Below, in pieces: positions 27,171-35,599 of a DNA stretch of 64,000 bases. The translations under genes and the position numbers were made by a program. Source of the stretch: Campylobacter concisus (GTDB taxonomy: Bacteria; Campylobacterota; Campylobacteria; Campylobacterales; Campylobacteraceae). The notes beneath the pieces were generated by a model that had not been told where the DNA came from, ran no database searches, and saw only the letters and a list, made by a program, of their open reading frames with translations. The stretch is taken from positions 186,001 through 250,000 of the forward strand of contig NZ_JAAKZC010000001.1 in the NCBI RefSeq assembly GCF_015230015.1. The letters run 5' to 3'. How positions within the stretch are numbered: the stretch's first letter is position 1; the number at the start of each line of letters is the position of its first letter.

Positions 27171-28499
27171 GTGGATAAAATTTTGAGCTACAAAGACATT
27201 TTAGATGAAAAAGATGAGAGCGTTAAAAACGCTAAAAAATTTGTAAATTTCTTAAAGGCAAATTTTTCAAACTGCGAGATAAGAAGCAGCAAACAAGCGC
27301 GTTTGATCGCACTTTTAAATGAAGAAAACGACCTTTTTGATAGGCTAAATAGGACAAATTTTGCTGAAGTTTCAAAAAGGCTCGGCGAGATAAAAGAGCA
27401 GATCACTCTTGTTATTTTGGATATCAAAGATGAGATCACAAAAGACTTTGATGAAAAAAACTATGAAATTTATAAAAGGGTGCTCTCAAGAGAGCCAGAG
27501 GAGCTTGAAAATGTCAAAAATGAGCTACTTTTAAACTCCTTTTTCGAGAGCCATTTGGGTGAGCACTCGGCAAATTTAAAGGCAAATTTCATAAAAGAGT
27601 GTGTCACAAATTTCTTTAAACACTCAAATTTCATCGTGCCTATCATCAGCGTGCTTTGCTACTTTTTATATTTTGGCTTTGAGATAGGATATTTTCCAAG
27701 TTTAGATAGCTCACAGATGATATTTACGGGCATTTTGCTCTTTTGTGCGACTGCATTTGTCACCGTTTTTGAGATATTGCTCCTCGTTTTTGTCTCATTT
27801 TTGTATCAAAACGACGATAAAAAGTATAAATTTAAAAAGCCAAAATTTCTATTTTTTTATAATTCAAATTTCATCTACATTTTAACGCTCGTCTCCTTTG
27901 CTATTTTGGCCTTTGCTGCTTTCAGGCTAAACTACGGCTGGGGCGCTATTTTATCGCTATTTTTGCTATCTTACACTGGGGTAAATTTAGCAGTTTTCTT
28001 TAAAGATAGACCAAATTTAATCATCTATCTTTTATCGCTTACCATGCTTTTGCTCTTTATCATTTCAGTCGTTGTTTTAAAAAATGGCGGATTCTTAGCA
28101 CTTTGGATGCTATTTTGCTCGTTGATGCTCTCTTTAATGCTGGGCGTTGCGAGCATTAAAGAGACAAGGGATTTTTCATTTGTTTTCTACGCTGCACTCT
28201 CGCTTATGATCCTTTCAAACTCGCTTTTGTTTATCAAATACACAGCAAAGTCCTTTAATATAGGCGATGTGGATTATAAATTTTTACTTGTAGATAAAAG
28301 TGCATTAAAGGCACTACCAAGCTCACTTTGTGAGGCAAAAGGCAAAGAGCAAATGCCTTGCGAGATAGATGAGAAAGCGGTTAAAATTTATGGCATAAAG
28401 TCGCTTTGCAATATCGGTAAATTTTACTATTTGCAGGCAAAAGACGGAGAGAAATTTGAGCTTGACTCAAGCAAGATCATTTCAAGGGTTAAAGAGTAA
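27171..28499 (+). CDS. Polytopic membrane protein of unknown function
   Basis: This 442-residue protein has three parts: a cytoplasmic helical, highly charged N-terminus (about 1-155), some eight membrane helices (about 160-350, with few charged residues and FFKDRPN and SIKETRDF loops), and a soluble C-terminal region (about 355-442). That tail contains a cysteine pair region (SSLCEAKGKEQMPCEIDEKA) and a later single cysteine (SLCNIGKF). No family recognised. The start is GTG at 27171; TTG at 27183 is an alternative with better spacing from GGTGG. It is 22 bases downstream of the ankyrin gene. Confidence 0.75.
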   Translation: MDKILSYKDILDEKDESVKNAKKFVNFLKANFSNCEIRSSKQARLIALLNEENDLFDRLNRTNFAEVSKRLGEIKEQITLVILDIKDEITKDFDEKNYEIYKRVLSREPEELENVKNELLLNSFFESHLGEHSANLKANFIKECVTNFFKHSNFIVPIISVLCYFLYFGFEIGYFPSLDSSQMIFTGILLFCATAFVTVFEILLLVFVSFLYQNDDKKYKFKKPKFLFFYNSNFIYILTLVSFAILAFAAFRLNYGWGAILSLFLLSYTGVNLAVFFKDRPNLIIYLLSLTMLLLFIISVVVLKNGGFLALWMLFCSLMLSLMLGVASIKETRDFSFVFYAALSLMILSNSLLFIKYTAKSFNIGDVDYKFLLVDKSALKALPSSLCEAKGKEQMPCEIDEKAVKIYGIKSLCNIGKFYYLQAKDGEKFELDSSKIISRVKE

Positions 28500-28689
28500 G
28501 TAGGCTAAGCTTAAATTTATAGAGTAAAAGCGAGCTAGATATGTAAAAATCGCAGGTTTGTAAAAATAGAAAATTTAAAAAATGATTGCATTTTTTACTC
28601 AAAATTTACGTTAATGCAAGGCTAAATTTATTAAAATTTGGCTATCCTAATGGATTAAATTAAAATTAACTTATTTAAGGCGATTAATT

Positions 28690-30054
28690 ATGATTTTTAA
28701 AAATATTGTTGAGAGTTTTGCTGTAAATTACGCTCATAATTCTATACAAAAATCGCTATATAACGAATTTAACATAGACATTTTAAACACGACTTACACC
28801 AAAACTCCAAAAAAAGACAAAAAGTACATGCTCTACGCTCATGTGCCGTTTTGTCACACATTTTGCCCGTATTGCTCGTTTCATAAGTACCACTACGAGC
28901 AGGAGCTTGCGAAAATTTACTTTGAAAATTTACGCGAGGAGATGAGGCAGATAAAAGAGGCTGGATTTGACTTTACATCGCTTTACGTGGGCGGTGGCAC
29001 GACGCTTATAAATGAGCCAGAGCTTGAAGAAACGCTAAAACTAGCAAAAGAGCTCTTTAGCATAGAGGACGTCTCAGCCGAGAGCGACCCAAATCACATC
29101 TCACCAGAGAGCCTGAGCCGCTTTGATGGGCTCATCGACCGTTTAAGCGTTGGCGTGCAAAGCTTTGATGATGAGACTTTAAAAAGGGTTGGCAGATATG
29201 ATAAATTTGGCTCGGCTGAGGAGACAAAAAGAAAGATAGAGCAGGCTCTTGGCAAGATCCCAGTTATCAGCCTTGATCTCATCTTTAACCTGCCAAATCA
29301 AACAAAAGAGCAGCTAATAAACGACATAAATGTCGCAAAATCAATATCTCCGCAGCAAATCACATTTTATCCGCTCATGAAATCAGAGCTAACAAGAGAG
29401 AACATCGCTCGCGCACTTGGCGTCTCAAACGTTGATAATGAGCGCGAATTTTATGAGATCATCGTGAGCGAATTTGCCAAGAGTGGCTACAGGCAAAGCA
29501 ATGCCTGGGCATTTTCAAATGAAAAAAGCGCAGACCTTCGCGACGAATATGTAGGCTCAAATTTAGAGTATGTGGGCGTTGGTAGTGGGGCATTTAGCTT
29601 TCTTGACGGCGAGCTAGTTATTAATGCCTTTAACCTACTTGACTACGGCAGAAAGGTCAAAGCAAGACAAAGCCCAGTCATCGCAAAATGCGCATTTAGC
29701 AAAAAAGAGAGACTAAAATATACATTTTTAACAAGGCTTTTTGACGGCGCAGTCGATATCAAAACCTACAACGAGCAAAACGACGCAAACATCAACAAAG
29801 ACCTATTTGTCGAGCTTAGCTTGCTAAAACTTGTAAATGCGATCTACGAAGAAAATGGCGTTATCAAGCCAACATTTTTTGGCAAATATATCTGCGTCGT
29901 GCTCATGCGCGACTTCTACGCTGGCATGGATAAGGTGCGCGCGATATTTAAGGACGATGCGAAGATCAAACGCAGCAAGGTGCTTCACATCATGAGTGAA
30001 AATACCGAGCAAAAATTTGATCAAAACATCATTCAGCCACGCGTTGCGATGTAA
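28690..30054 (+). CDS. HemN/HemW-like radical SAM protein
   Basis: This radical SAM enzyme has 454 residues. The 4Fe-4S motif is FCHTFCPYCSF (Cys55, 59, 62), GGGTT at 101-105 binds SAM, and RLSVGVQSFDDETLKRVGR and DLIFNLPNQTKEQL are the HemN-family blocks. The C-terminal 110 residues resemble the HemN_C domain but end in an unusual YICVVLMRDFYAGMD segment. It is annotated in relatives as coproporphyrinogen oxidase family, but true HemN or a HutW/ChuW-like haem role is not shown. The stop overlaps the start of an exporter gene by one base, so the two products are made together. Confidence 0.85.
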   Translation: MIFKNIVESFAVNYAHNSIQKSLYNEFNIDILNTTYTKTPKKDKKYMLYAHVPFCHTFCPYCSFHKYHYEQELAKIYFENLREEMRQIKEAGFDFTSLYVGGGTTLINEPELEETLKLAKELFSIEDVSAESDPNHISPESLSRFDGLIDRLSVGVQSFDDETLKRVGRYDKFGSAEETKRKIEQALGKIPVISLDLIFNLPNQTKEQLINDINVAKSISPQQITFYPLMKSELTRENIARALGVSNVDNEREFYEIIVSEFAKSGYRQSNAWAFSNEKSADLRDEYVGSNLEYVGVGSGAFSFLDGELVINAFNLLDYGRKVKARQSPVIAKCAFSKKERLKYTFLTRLFDGAVDIKTYNEQNDANINKDLFVELSLLKLVNAIYEENGVIKPTFFGKYICVVLMRDFYAGMDKVRAIFKDDAKIKRSKVLHIMSENTEQKFDQNIIQPRVAM

Positions 30055-31688
30055 TGCTTGCGAATTTAATAAAAAGCAATCTTTTTTCAATAATCAAAAT
30101 AGTGATCCTGACGCTTGCCTTTAGTGGGCTTGGCGTTTGGACGCTCTCTTTTATCAACAACGAACTTGTAAATTTAAAAGAATTTGACGCTTTTGTGGCG
30201 GTTAAATTTATAGCTATCTTGATCTTATTTTTCATAAGCGCCATCGCCGCAAATATCTCGCTTACAAATTTCGGACATAAATTTATCTACGAGCTTAGAT
30301 ATCAAAGCGTAAAGCAAATTTTAGACACGCCAAATAGCGTGATAAACGAGATCGGCAAGGCAAAGATCATAGCCAGCCTAAACAACGACATAAAGACGAT
30401 TACTTTTGCCTTTATGAGTGCTACTGGCTTCATACAAAGCCTAGTTTTCATCATCTGTGCCAGCTTTTATCTAGCCTACATCGCGCCAAAGGTTTTTATA
30501 TTTAGCGCCGTTTGGATCGGCGCAACACTCGTTATAAACACGTTTTTGATGAAAAAGATACACCTTTACTTTAAAGAGTCCAGAACGCAAGATGACGCGC
30601 TGCAAAAGAACTATGACGACATCGTAGAGGGGCACAGGGAGCTTAGCCTAAACAGATCAAGAGCAAGTGTCTGCTTTGATGAGCTAAATTTAACAGGTGA
30701 TAAAAAGCGCCAAAGCATGGTAAAAGCAGACGTTTATCACGCACTAAGTGATAATTTCACAAATGTAATGCTTCTTGGCGCGGTCGGACTTTGCGTATTT
30801 TTGTGCGTGGCATTTGGCTGGGCAAGCCTGCAAACGGCGCTAAGTATCAGCCTTACGATACTATTTTTAAGAGGCTCATTTATGAGTATGGTTGGCTCCA
30901 TACCAGCCGCACTTAGCGCAAAAGTGAGCTTAGAGAAGATAATGAACTTAAATTTAAATGATTTCAAAGAGGGCTTTAAATTTGATGATAGCCTAAGCGA
31001 TGAGTGGCAAAGCATCAGGCTAAAAGATGTAAATTTTAGCTACGAGCAGGGCAAATTTAGCCTAAAAGATGTAAATTTAGAGATCAAACGCGGCGAGATA
31101 ACATTTATCATCGGTAAAAATGGCAGTGGCAAAAGCACGCTTATAAATTTACTCTGCGGTCTTCTTCGCCCAAGCAGCGGCGAAATTTACCTTGATAGCA
31201 TAAAGATAGATGAGGCAAATTTACAAAGCTATCAGGCAAAGATAAGCGCTATTTTTGCTGATTTTTATCTATTTTCACAGACGCTCTCTCGTGATGGTTT
31301 TGCCAGCCAAAGCGATATAGAAGAGCTTTTGGTGCTGCTTGAGATCGATAAAAAGGTAAGTATCGTGGATAATAAACTTAGCACCACGCAGCTCTCAACT
31401 GGTCAGCGAAAGCGACTAAGCTTGCTAATAGCCATTTTAGAGCGCCGCTCTATCCTTATCCTTGATGAGTGGGCGGCTGATCAAGACCCACTATTTAAGC
31501 GTAAATTTTACAAAGAAATTTTGCCATTTTTGCAAAGCAAGGGCATAAGCGTCATTGCCGTGAGCCACGATGATAGCTACTTTGACGTAGCAACTAGGAT
31601 CATTTTAGTTAAAGATGGCTTTGTGCGTGAGCTTGATGAAAGTGAGCGAGCTAGCGCTGCAAAAGACGCCGTCGAAAAGATAAAATAA
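30054..31688 (+). CDS. PvdE/YojI-type cyclic-peptide export ABC transporter
   Basis: This 544-residue half-transporter fuses permease and ATPase. Six membrane helices lie in the first 300 residues. Walker A is GKNGSGKST (about 355), the signature is LSTGQRKRLS, and Walker B is SILILDEWAADQDP (473-479 WAADQDP) followed by SHDDSYF. WAADQDP with HDDSYF is diagnostic of the cyclic-peptide/siderophore exporter family (PvdE, SyrD, YojI). No precursor peptide, NRPS or siderophore gene lies nearby. The substrate may instead be a product of the coupled radical SAM enzyme, or a general one. Confidence 0.88.
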   Translation: MLANLIKSNLFSIIKIVILTLAFSGLGVWTLSFINNELVNLKEFDAFVAVKFIAILILFFISAIAANISLTNFGHKFIYELRYQSVKQILDTPNSVINEIGKAKIIASLNNDIKTITFAFMSATGFIQSLVFIICASFYLAYIAPKVFIFSAVWIGATLVINTFLMKKIHLYFKESRTQDDALQKNYDDIVEGHRELSLNRSRASVCFDELNLTGDKKRQSMVKADVYHALSDNFTNVMLLGAVGLCVFLCVAFGWASLQTALSISLTILFLRGSFMSMVGSIPAALSAKVSLEKIMNLNLNDFKEGFKFDDSLSDEWQSIRLKDVNFSYEQGKFSLKDVNLEIKRGEITFIIGKNGSGKSTLINLLCGLLRPSSGEIYLDSIKIDEANLQSYQAKISAIFADFYLFSQTLSRDGFASQSDIEELLVLLEIDKKVSIVDNKLSTTQLSTGQRKRLSLLIAILERRSILILDEWAADQDPLFKRKFYKEILPFLQSKGISVIAVSHDDSYFDVATRIILVKDGFVRELDESERASAAKDAVEKIK

Positions 31689-31727
31689 GAGTATTTTTTA
31701 CACAAAAAGAGATTTACATCACTACTC

Positions 31728-31747
31728 TTGAGCTATTTCAAGCTCAA
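31728..31747. terminator. Hairpin before the nuo operon
   Basis: TTGAGCT and AGCTCAA form a perfect 7-bp stem around ATTTCA. It lies 40 bases after the ABC transporter stop and before the nuo -10 box. It may end the upstream transcript, although no long T-run follows. Confidence 0.45.
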
Positions 31748-31763
31748 ATAAATTTAAATTTAG

Positions 31764-31769
31764 TAGAAT
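31764..31769 (+). promoter_or_regulatory. Candidate -10 box of the nuo operon
   Basis: TAGAAT lies 26 bases before the nuoA ATG in AT-rich sequence, with an AAAGGCG ribosome site between. All fourteen downstream nuo genes are in the same direction with overlaps or tiny gaps, so one promoter here is expected. Confidence 0.4.
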
Positions 31770-31794
31770 TTTGAAAAATTAAAAAAGGCGAAGT

Positions 31795-32184
31795 ATGTCA
31801 CACTCAGAGCTTGGCAGCACCTATCTTGGCGCTTTTATCATACTTTTGTTAGCTACTTGTTCGTTTAGCTTGATAACATTTTTATCTTCAAAGATAAGCA
31901 AAAAGCTAGCCAACCGCAACACCGAGCGCCTAAAAGTAGGCTTTTACGAGTGCGGACCGACAACAGTAAAACAGCCAAATAAAATAAATATCCACTACTT
32001 TTTTTATGGAATTTTATTTATTTTATTTGACGTTGAGGTCATCTTTATGTATCCGTGGGCGGTGGATTTTAGGCTGCTTGGGCTATTTGGGCTTATCGAG
32101 ATGCTACTTTTTGTAGTGATCTTACTCATCGGCTTTGCCTACGCTTGGCAAAAAGGAGTCTTTAAATGGCAAAGCATCAGATAA
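31795..32184 (+). CDS. nuoA: Complex I subunit NuoA
   Basis: This membrane subunit has 129 residues and three helices. The conserved loop [20 protein letters not shown] after the first helix carries the family cysteine, and [14 protein letters not shown] is the second-helix signature with the conserved acidic residues. It heads the nuoA-N operon and overlaps nuoB by 19 bases. Confidence 0.95.
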   Translation: MSHSELGSTYLGAFIILLLATCSFSLITFLSSKISKKLANRNTERLKVGFYECGPTTVKQPNKINIHYFFYGILFILFDVEVIFMYPWAVDFRLLGLFGLIEMLLFVVILLIGFAYAWQKGVFKWQSIR

Positions 32185-32678
32185 ACTACGCTGCAAATGG
32201 CGGCCTGCCAGTAGTTTTGACAACCGTTGATAAGCTCGTGCAGTGGGGCAGGAGCAACTCGCTATGGGCGCTTAGCTATGGGCTTGCTTGCTGTGCGATC
32301 GAGATGATGGCAAGTGGTGCTAGCAGATATGACTTTGACAGGTTTGGCACCATTTTTAGGGCTAGCCCAAGGCACTCTGAGGTGATGATCATAGCTGGCA
32401 CGCTAACTAAAAAGCACGCTGAATTTACAAGGCGCCTTTACGATCAGATGCCTGAGCCAAAGTGGGTCATCTCGATGGGTAGCTGTGCAAACACTGGGGG
32501 CATGTTTAACACCTATTCAACCGTTCAAGGCGTAGACCGCATAATACCTGTTGATATCTACATCCCAGGCTGTGCGCCTCGCCCAGAAACGCTTCAGTAC
32601 GCACTTATGATGCTTCAAAAAAAGATAAGAAAACAAAGTGCATTTAGGGCGCAAAAGCCAAGAAAGCTTGAGATATGA
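32166..32678 (+). CDS. nuoB: Complex I Fe-S subunit NuoB (cluster N2)
   Basis: NuoB carries cluster N2, the last Fe-S centre before quinone. Four ligand cysteines are present: the tandem Cys42-Cys43 in [11 protein letters not shown], Cys107 in [10 protein letters not shown] and Cys136 in PGCAPRPE. The 170-residue length is normal. It starts inside the end of nuoA and its stop overlaps nuoC by 4 bases. Confidence 0.96.
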   Translation: MAKHQINYAANGGLPVVLTTVDKLVQWGRSNSLWALSYGLACCAIEMMASGASRYDFDRFGTIFRASPRHSEVMIIAGTLTKKHAEFTRRLYDQMPEPKWVISMGSCANTGGMFNTYSTVQGVDRIIPVDIYIPGCAPRPETLQYALMMLQKKIRKQSAFRAQKPRKLEI

Positions 32679-33439
32679 GAGAGTATAAGCCAAAAAACGA
32701 CCTGCAAAAAAAGCAGTACTACAGCGAGAAATTTTATATCGCCAAGCAGACGCCAAAAGAAGCAGCAAAAGGTTCTAAATTTGACGAAGAGCTAGCCATT
32801 TTAGAGCAAAGCGGAGTGCAAATTTTATCTAGCTACGTAGAGTTTGACCAGCTTGTTTTATATGTAAATTCTAGTGAAAATTTTAAAACTCTTGAGGCGT
32901 TAAAAGGCTTTGGCTACGAGCAGCTTTGTGAGCTTGCGGCGGTTGATTTTATAGCAAAAAGGGGCGGATATGAGGTATTTTATCAGCTTCTTAGCATCAC
33001 TAAAAATAGGCGCGCACGTGTAAAGTGCTTTGTCGAAAAGGACGAAATGCTAAAAAGCGTTTGCGAGCTTTATAAAAGCGCAAACTGGGCGGAGCGTGAG
33101 ATGTATGATCTAAGCGGTGTTTTATTAAAAGATCATCCAAATTTAAAGCGCCTAATAATGCCTGATGACTGGCACTCACACCCACTGCTAAAGAGCTATC
33201 CGCTAGTTGGCGACGAGGCTGCTAAATGGTACGAGGTGGATAAAATTTTTGGCGCTGAGTTTAGAGAGCAGATCGGCGAAGAGAACCGTGATCCTGCCTA
33301 TGTGGATGAGAAAGATACCTTTGGATTTTCACGTGTATTTGATGAAAATGAAGACTACGAATATCAAGAAGAAGGCGGCGTGAAATTTGTCAAAAAAGCT
33401 AAATTTAAAGATAGCCAGATAGTAAAGGAAAGACCTTGA
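32675..33439 (+). CDS. nuoC: Complex I subunit NuoC
   Basis: This peripheral-arm subunit has 254 residues. The family signature [20 protein letters not shown] followed by [18 protein letters not shown] is intact. It is a separate protein rather than a NuoCD fusion. The first 45 residues ([20 protein letters not shown]) form an N-terminal extension relative to many NuoC proteins. Its TGA overlaps the TTG start of nuoD. Confidence 0.94.
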   Translation: MREYKPKNDLQKKQYYSEKFYIAKQTPKEAAKGSKFDEELAILEQSGVQILSSYVEFDQLVLYVNSSENFKTLEALKGFGYEQLCELAAVDFIAKRGGYEVFYQLLSITKNRRARVKCFVEKDEMLKSVCELYKSANWAEREMYDLSGVLLKDHPNLKRLIMPDDWHSHPLLKSYPLVGDEAAKWYEVDKIFGAEFREQIGEENRDPAYVDEKDTFGFSRVFDENEDYEYQEEGGVKFVKKAKFKDSQIVKERP

Positions 33440-34665
33440 GCCAAGCACCAAACCGCTTAAAACCATTTTTTGAAAATTTAGAATTTGAGCAAAATGACGG
33501 CAAGATGATACTAAATTTTGGCCCACAGCACCCAAGCGCACATGGTCAGCTAAAGCTTGTGCTTGAGCTTGACGGCGAAAAGGTCGTGCGAGCTATGCCA
33601 GAGGTTGGCTTTATGCACCGAGGTGTTGAAAAGATGGCTGAAAATATGACCTATCAGGAATTTATCCCAGTAACTGACAGGATCGATTACATCGCCTCAA
33701 GTGCGAATAACTACGCATTTTGCGCGGCTGTGGAGAAGCTTTGCGCCATAGAAGTGCCTCGCCGTGCGCAGATCATTAGAGTTATGCTTTTAGAGCTAAA
33801 CCGCATCAGCTCGCACCTTTTATTTTTAGCTACGCACGCCCTTGACGTGGGCGCTATGAGCGTCTTTTTATACGCATTTAGAGAGCGTGAATACGTCCTT
33901 GATCTCATAGAAAAATACTGCGGCGCAAGGCTAACACATAGCTCGATAAGGATCGGTGGTGTGCCGCTTGATCTGCCTGATGGCTGGTGTGAGGAGCTGC
34001 TTAAATTTTGTGAGAAATTTCCAAGCGACATCACGCTTTATGAAGATCTGCTAAGTGAAAATAGAATTTGGCAAGCAAGGCTTGTAGATGTGGGCGTAGT
34101 TAGTAAAGAGCTAGCCCTTAGTAGCGGCTGTTCTGGCGTCATGCTAAGAGCTAGTGGCGTAGCACGTGATATAAGAAAAGAAGAGCCATATCTCATCTAC
34201 GACGAGCTAGAATTTGACGTGCCTTACGCCACCAAGGGCGACTGCTACGCAAGATACCTGCTTTATATGAAAGAGATGCGCGAGTGCGTGAAAATTTTAA
34301 AGCAGTGCGTTAGCAAGTATCAGACCAGCAGCCCTGCCATCATCGCCGACGCACCAGAGTACGTGAGTGCTTCAAAAGAACAGATAATGAGCCAAAACTA
34401 CTCACTAATGCAGCATTTTGTGCTGATAACTCAGGGGCTAAAGCCACCAAAGGGCGAAATTTACTTTGCTAGTGAGTCACCAAAGGGCGAGCTTGGAATT
34501 TATATAAACTCAGACGGTAGCGCAAGCCCGTACCGCCTAAAAATTCGCACGCCAAGCTTTTGGCACTGTGCCATTTATGAAGATCTGCTAGTTGGGCAGT
34601 ATGTGGCAGACGTGGCCGCGATAATAGGCAGTACAAATATCATCTTAGGTGAGGTTGATAGATGA
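33436..34665 (+). CDS. nuoD: Complex I subunit NuoD
   Basis: NuoD is the 49-kDa quinone-site subunit, 409 residues long. NFGPQHPSAHGQLKLVLELD is the N-terminal hallmark holding the quinone-site histidine, MHRGVEKMAE and PVTDRIDYIA follow, and the C-terminus has IIGSTNIILGEVDR. Translation starts at TTG 33436 within the nuoC stop (TTGA), with AAAGGAA upstream. Confidence 0.95.
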   Translation: MSQAPNRLKPFFENLEFEQNDGKMILNFGPQHPSAHGQLKLVLELDGEKVVRAMPEVGFMHRGVEKMAENMTYQEFIPVTDRIDYIASSANNYAFCAAVEKLCAIEVPRRAQIIRVMLLELNRISSHLLFLATHALDVGAMSVFLYAFREREYVLDLIEKYCGARLTHSSIRIGGVPLDLPDGWCEELLKFCEKFPSDITLYEDLLSENRIWQARLVDVGVVSKELALSSGCSGVMLRASGVARDIRKEEPYLIYDELEFDVPYATKGDCYARYLLYMKEMRECVKILKQCVSKYQTSSPAIIADAPEYVSASKEQIMSQNYSLMQHFVLITQGLKPPKGEIYFASESPKGELGIYINSDGSASPYRLKIRTPSFWHCAIYEDLLVGQYVADVAAIIGSTNIILGEVDR

Positions 34666-34892
34666 GAAGGGTCGATCTTAGGCATCTAAAGGGCGAGTTT
34701 TTGAGCACTCTTGGGCAGCAGATAAAGGCGAGCGAGCCAAGCGAAGTGGTGATATTTTTGTTTGAGATAGGAGATTACAGCGGTGTAACAAAGGCCGTAA
34801 ATTTGGCTTATAACCTAAACTGTGAGGTGATGAACTCGCTTAAATTTAACCAAGTTGATTGGGCATTAACGATAAAAAAGGGCAAGATATGA
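34662..34892 (+). CDS. Small complex I-associated protein in the nuoE position
   Basis: This 76-residue protein lies where other bacteria carry nuoE. It has none of the NuoE [2Fe-2S] cysteines; its single cysteine is in NLNCEVMN. It opens MRRVDLRHLKGEF and ends WALTIKKGKI. C. jejuni has the same arrangement (Cj1575c), and its complex I does not use NADH. It overlaps nuoD by 4 bases and the next gene by 4 bases, so its output is tied to the complex. It is probably part of a docking module for a non-NADH electron donor. Confidence 0.85.
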   Translation: MRRVDLRHLKGEFLSTLGQQIKASEPSEVVIFLFEIGDYSGVTKAVNLAYNLNCEVMNSLKFNQVDWALTIKKGKI

Positions 34893-35599
34893 AATTTAAT
34901 GATCTAATAGCAGGCAAGAGCCTAAGTATCGCAAATTTACTAAGTTTGAGCGACAAAAATTTAGCAAAAAAGATAAAAGAGCACGAGTTTAAATACATCT
35001 CATGCTTTGAAGATAACGAGCTTGGCAGTAAAAATTTGATCCGCTGCGAGATAGGATCGATCAGCTACGTCTTAGCGCTTCTTTGCAAGTATGCAAATTT
35101 GGTGCAAAATGAGTTTTTTGACGAGCTTGATGACGGGCTGATAAGTGGTGAGTGTAACGTGGGCGAGGAGGAGTTTGAGGAGCTTGGCGAGTGGATAAAG
35201 GATGTTAAAAACATCATCATTGACGACTCACTCTTTGCTCATCCAGACAAAGAGGCGATCTTTTGGCTACTTGAAATTTTAGGCAAAAATGTCGTCTTGG
35301 CAGGTGGCGAAGTGAAAGAATTTGCAGCAGGTGCCGAAGTGGGCGAGCTAAGAGAGCTTGACAACTTTGATGGAGCCGTCATCTATCTAAACAAAAACGC
35401 AAGCGACGAGATCGTTGGTGGCGTGCAGTTTGGCATAGTGGCAAAGGCAAAGGACGGAGAAATTTTAAATTTAAGGGCAAAAGACTTTAGCGTGAGGGCT
35501 AAATTTAAGCTTGATCCAACGCTAAAAGGCACGGTTGCCGTGCTTGGCGCAAAAAATTTTGATGGATATGCATTTAAACAAGTAGTAGTTAGCAAATGA
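34889..35599 (+). CDS. Complex I-associated protein in the nuoF position
   Basis: This 236-residue protein replaces NuoF. There is no FMN- or NADH-binding glycine-rich loop and no N3 cluster motif. The first third is charged and the rest alternates helices and strands (IIIDDSLFAHPDKEAIFWLL, KNVVLAGGEVKEF). It corresponds by position to Cj1574c, reported in C. jejuni as needed for the flavodoxin-linked complex I. ATG 34889 overlaps the previous stop (ATGA) and has AAGGG upstream; an in-frame start at 34859 lies within the previous gene. The stop overlaps nuoG by 4 bases. Confidence 0.85.
   Translation: MKFNDLIAGKSLSIANLLSLSDKNLAKKIKEHEFKYISCFEDNELGSKNLIRCEIGSISYVLALLCKYANLVQNEFFDELDDGLISGECNVGEEEFEELGEWIKDVKNIIIDDSLFAHPDKEAIFWLLEILGKNVVLAGGEVKEFAAGAEVGELRELDNFDGAVIYLNKNASDEIVGGVQFGIVAKAKDGEILNLRAKDFSVRAKFKLDPTLKGTVAVLGAKNFDGYAFKQVVVSK

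Noticed and set aside
28500-28689. A precursor peptide for the radical SAM/exporter pair
   Set aside because: The longest start-to-stop frame I found in the gap is 10 codons (MIAFFTQNLR) without a ribosome site; no conserved leader/core pattern is visible.
34662-35599. Degraded nuoE and nuoF
   Set aside because: Both frames are intact, overlap neighbours neatly and match the position and size of the special C. jejuni subunits, so they are not broken NADH-binding subunits.
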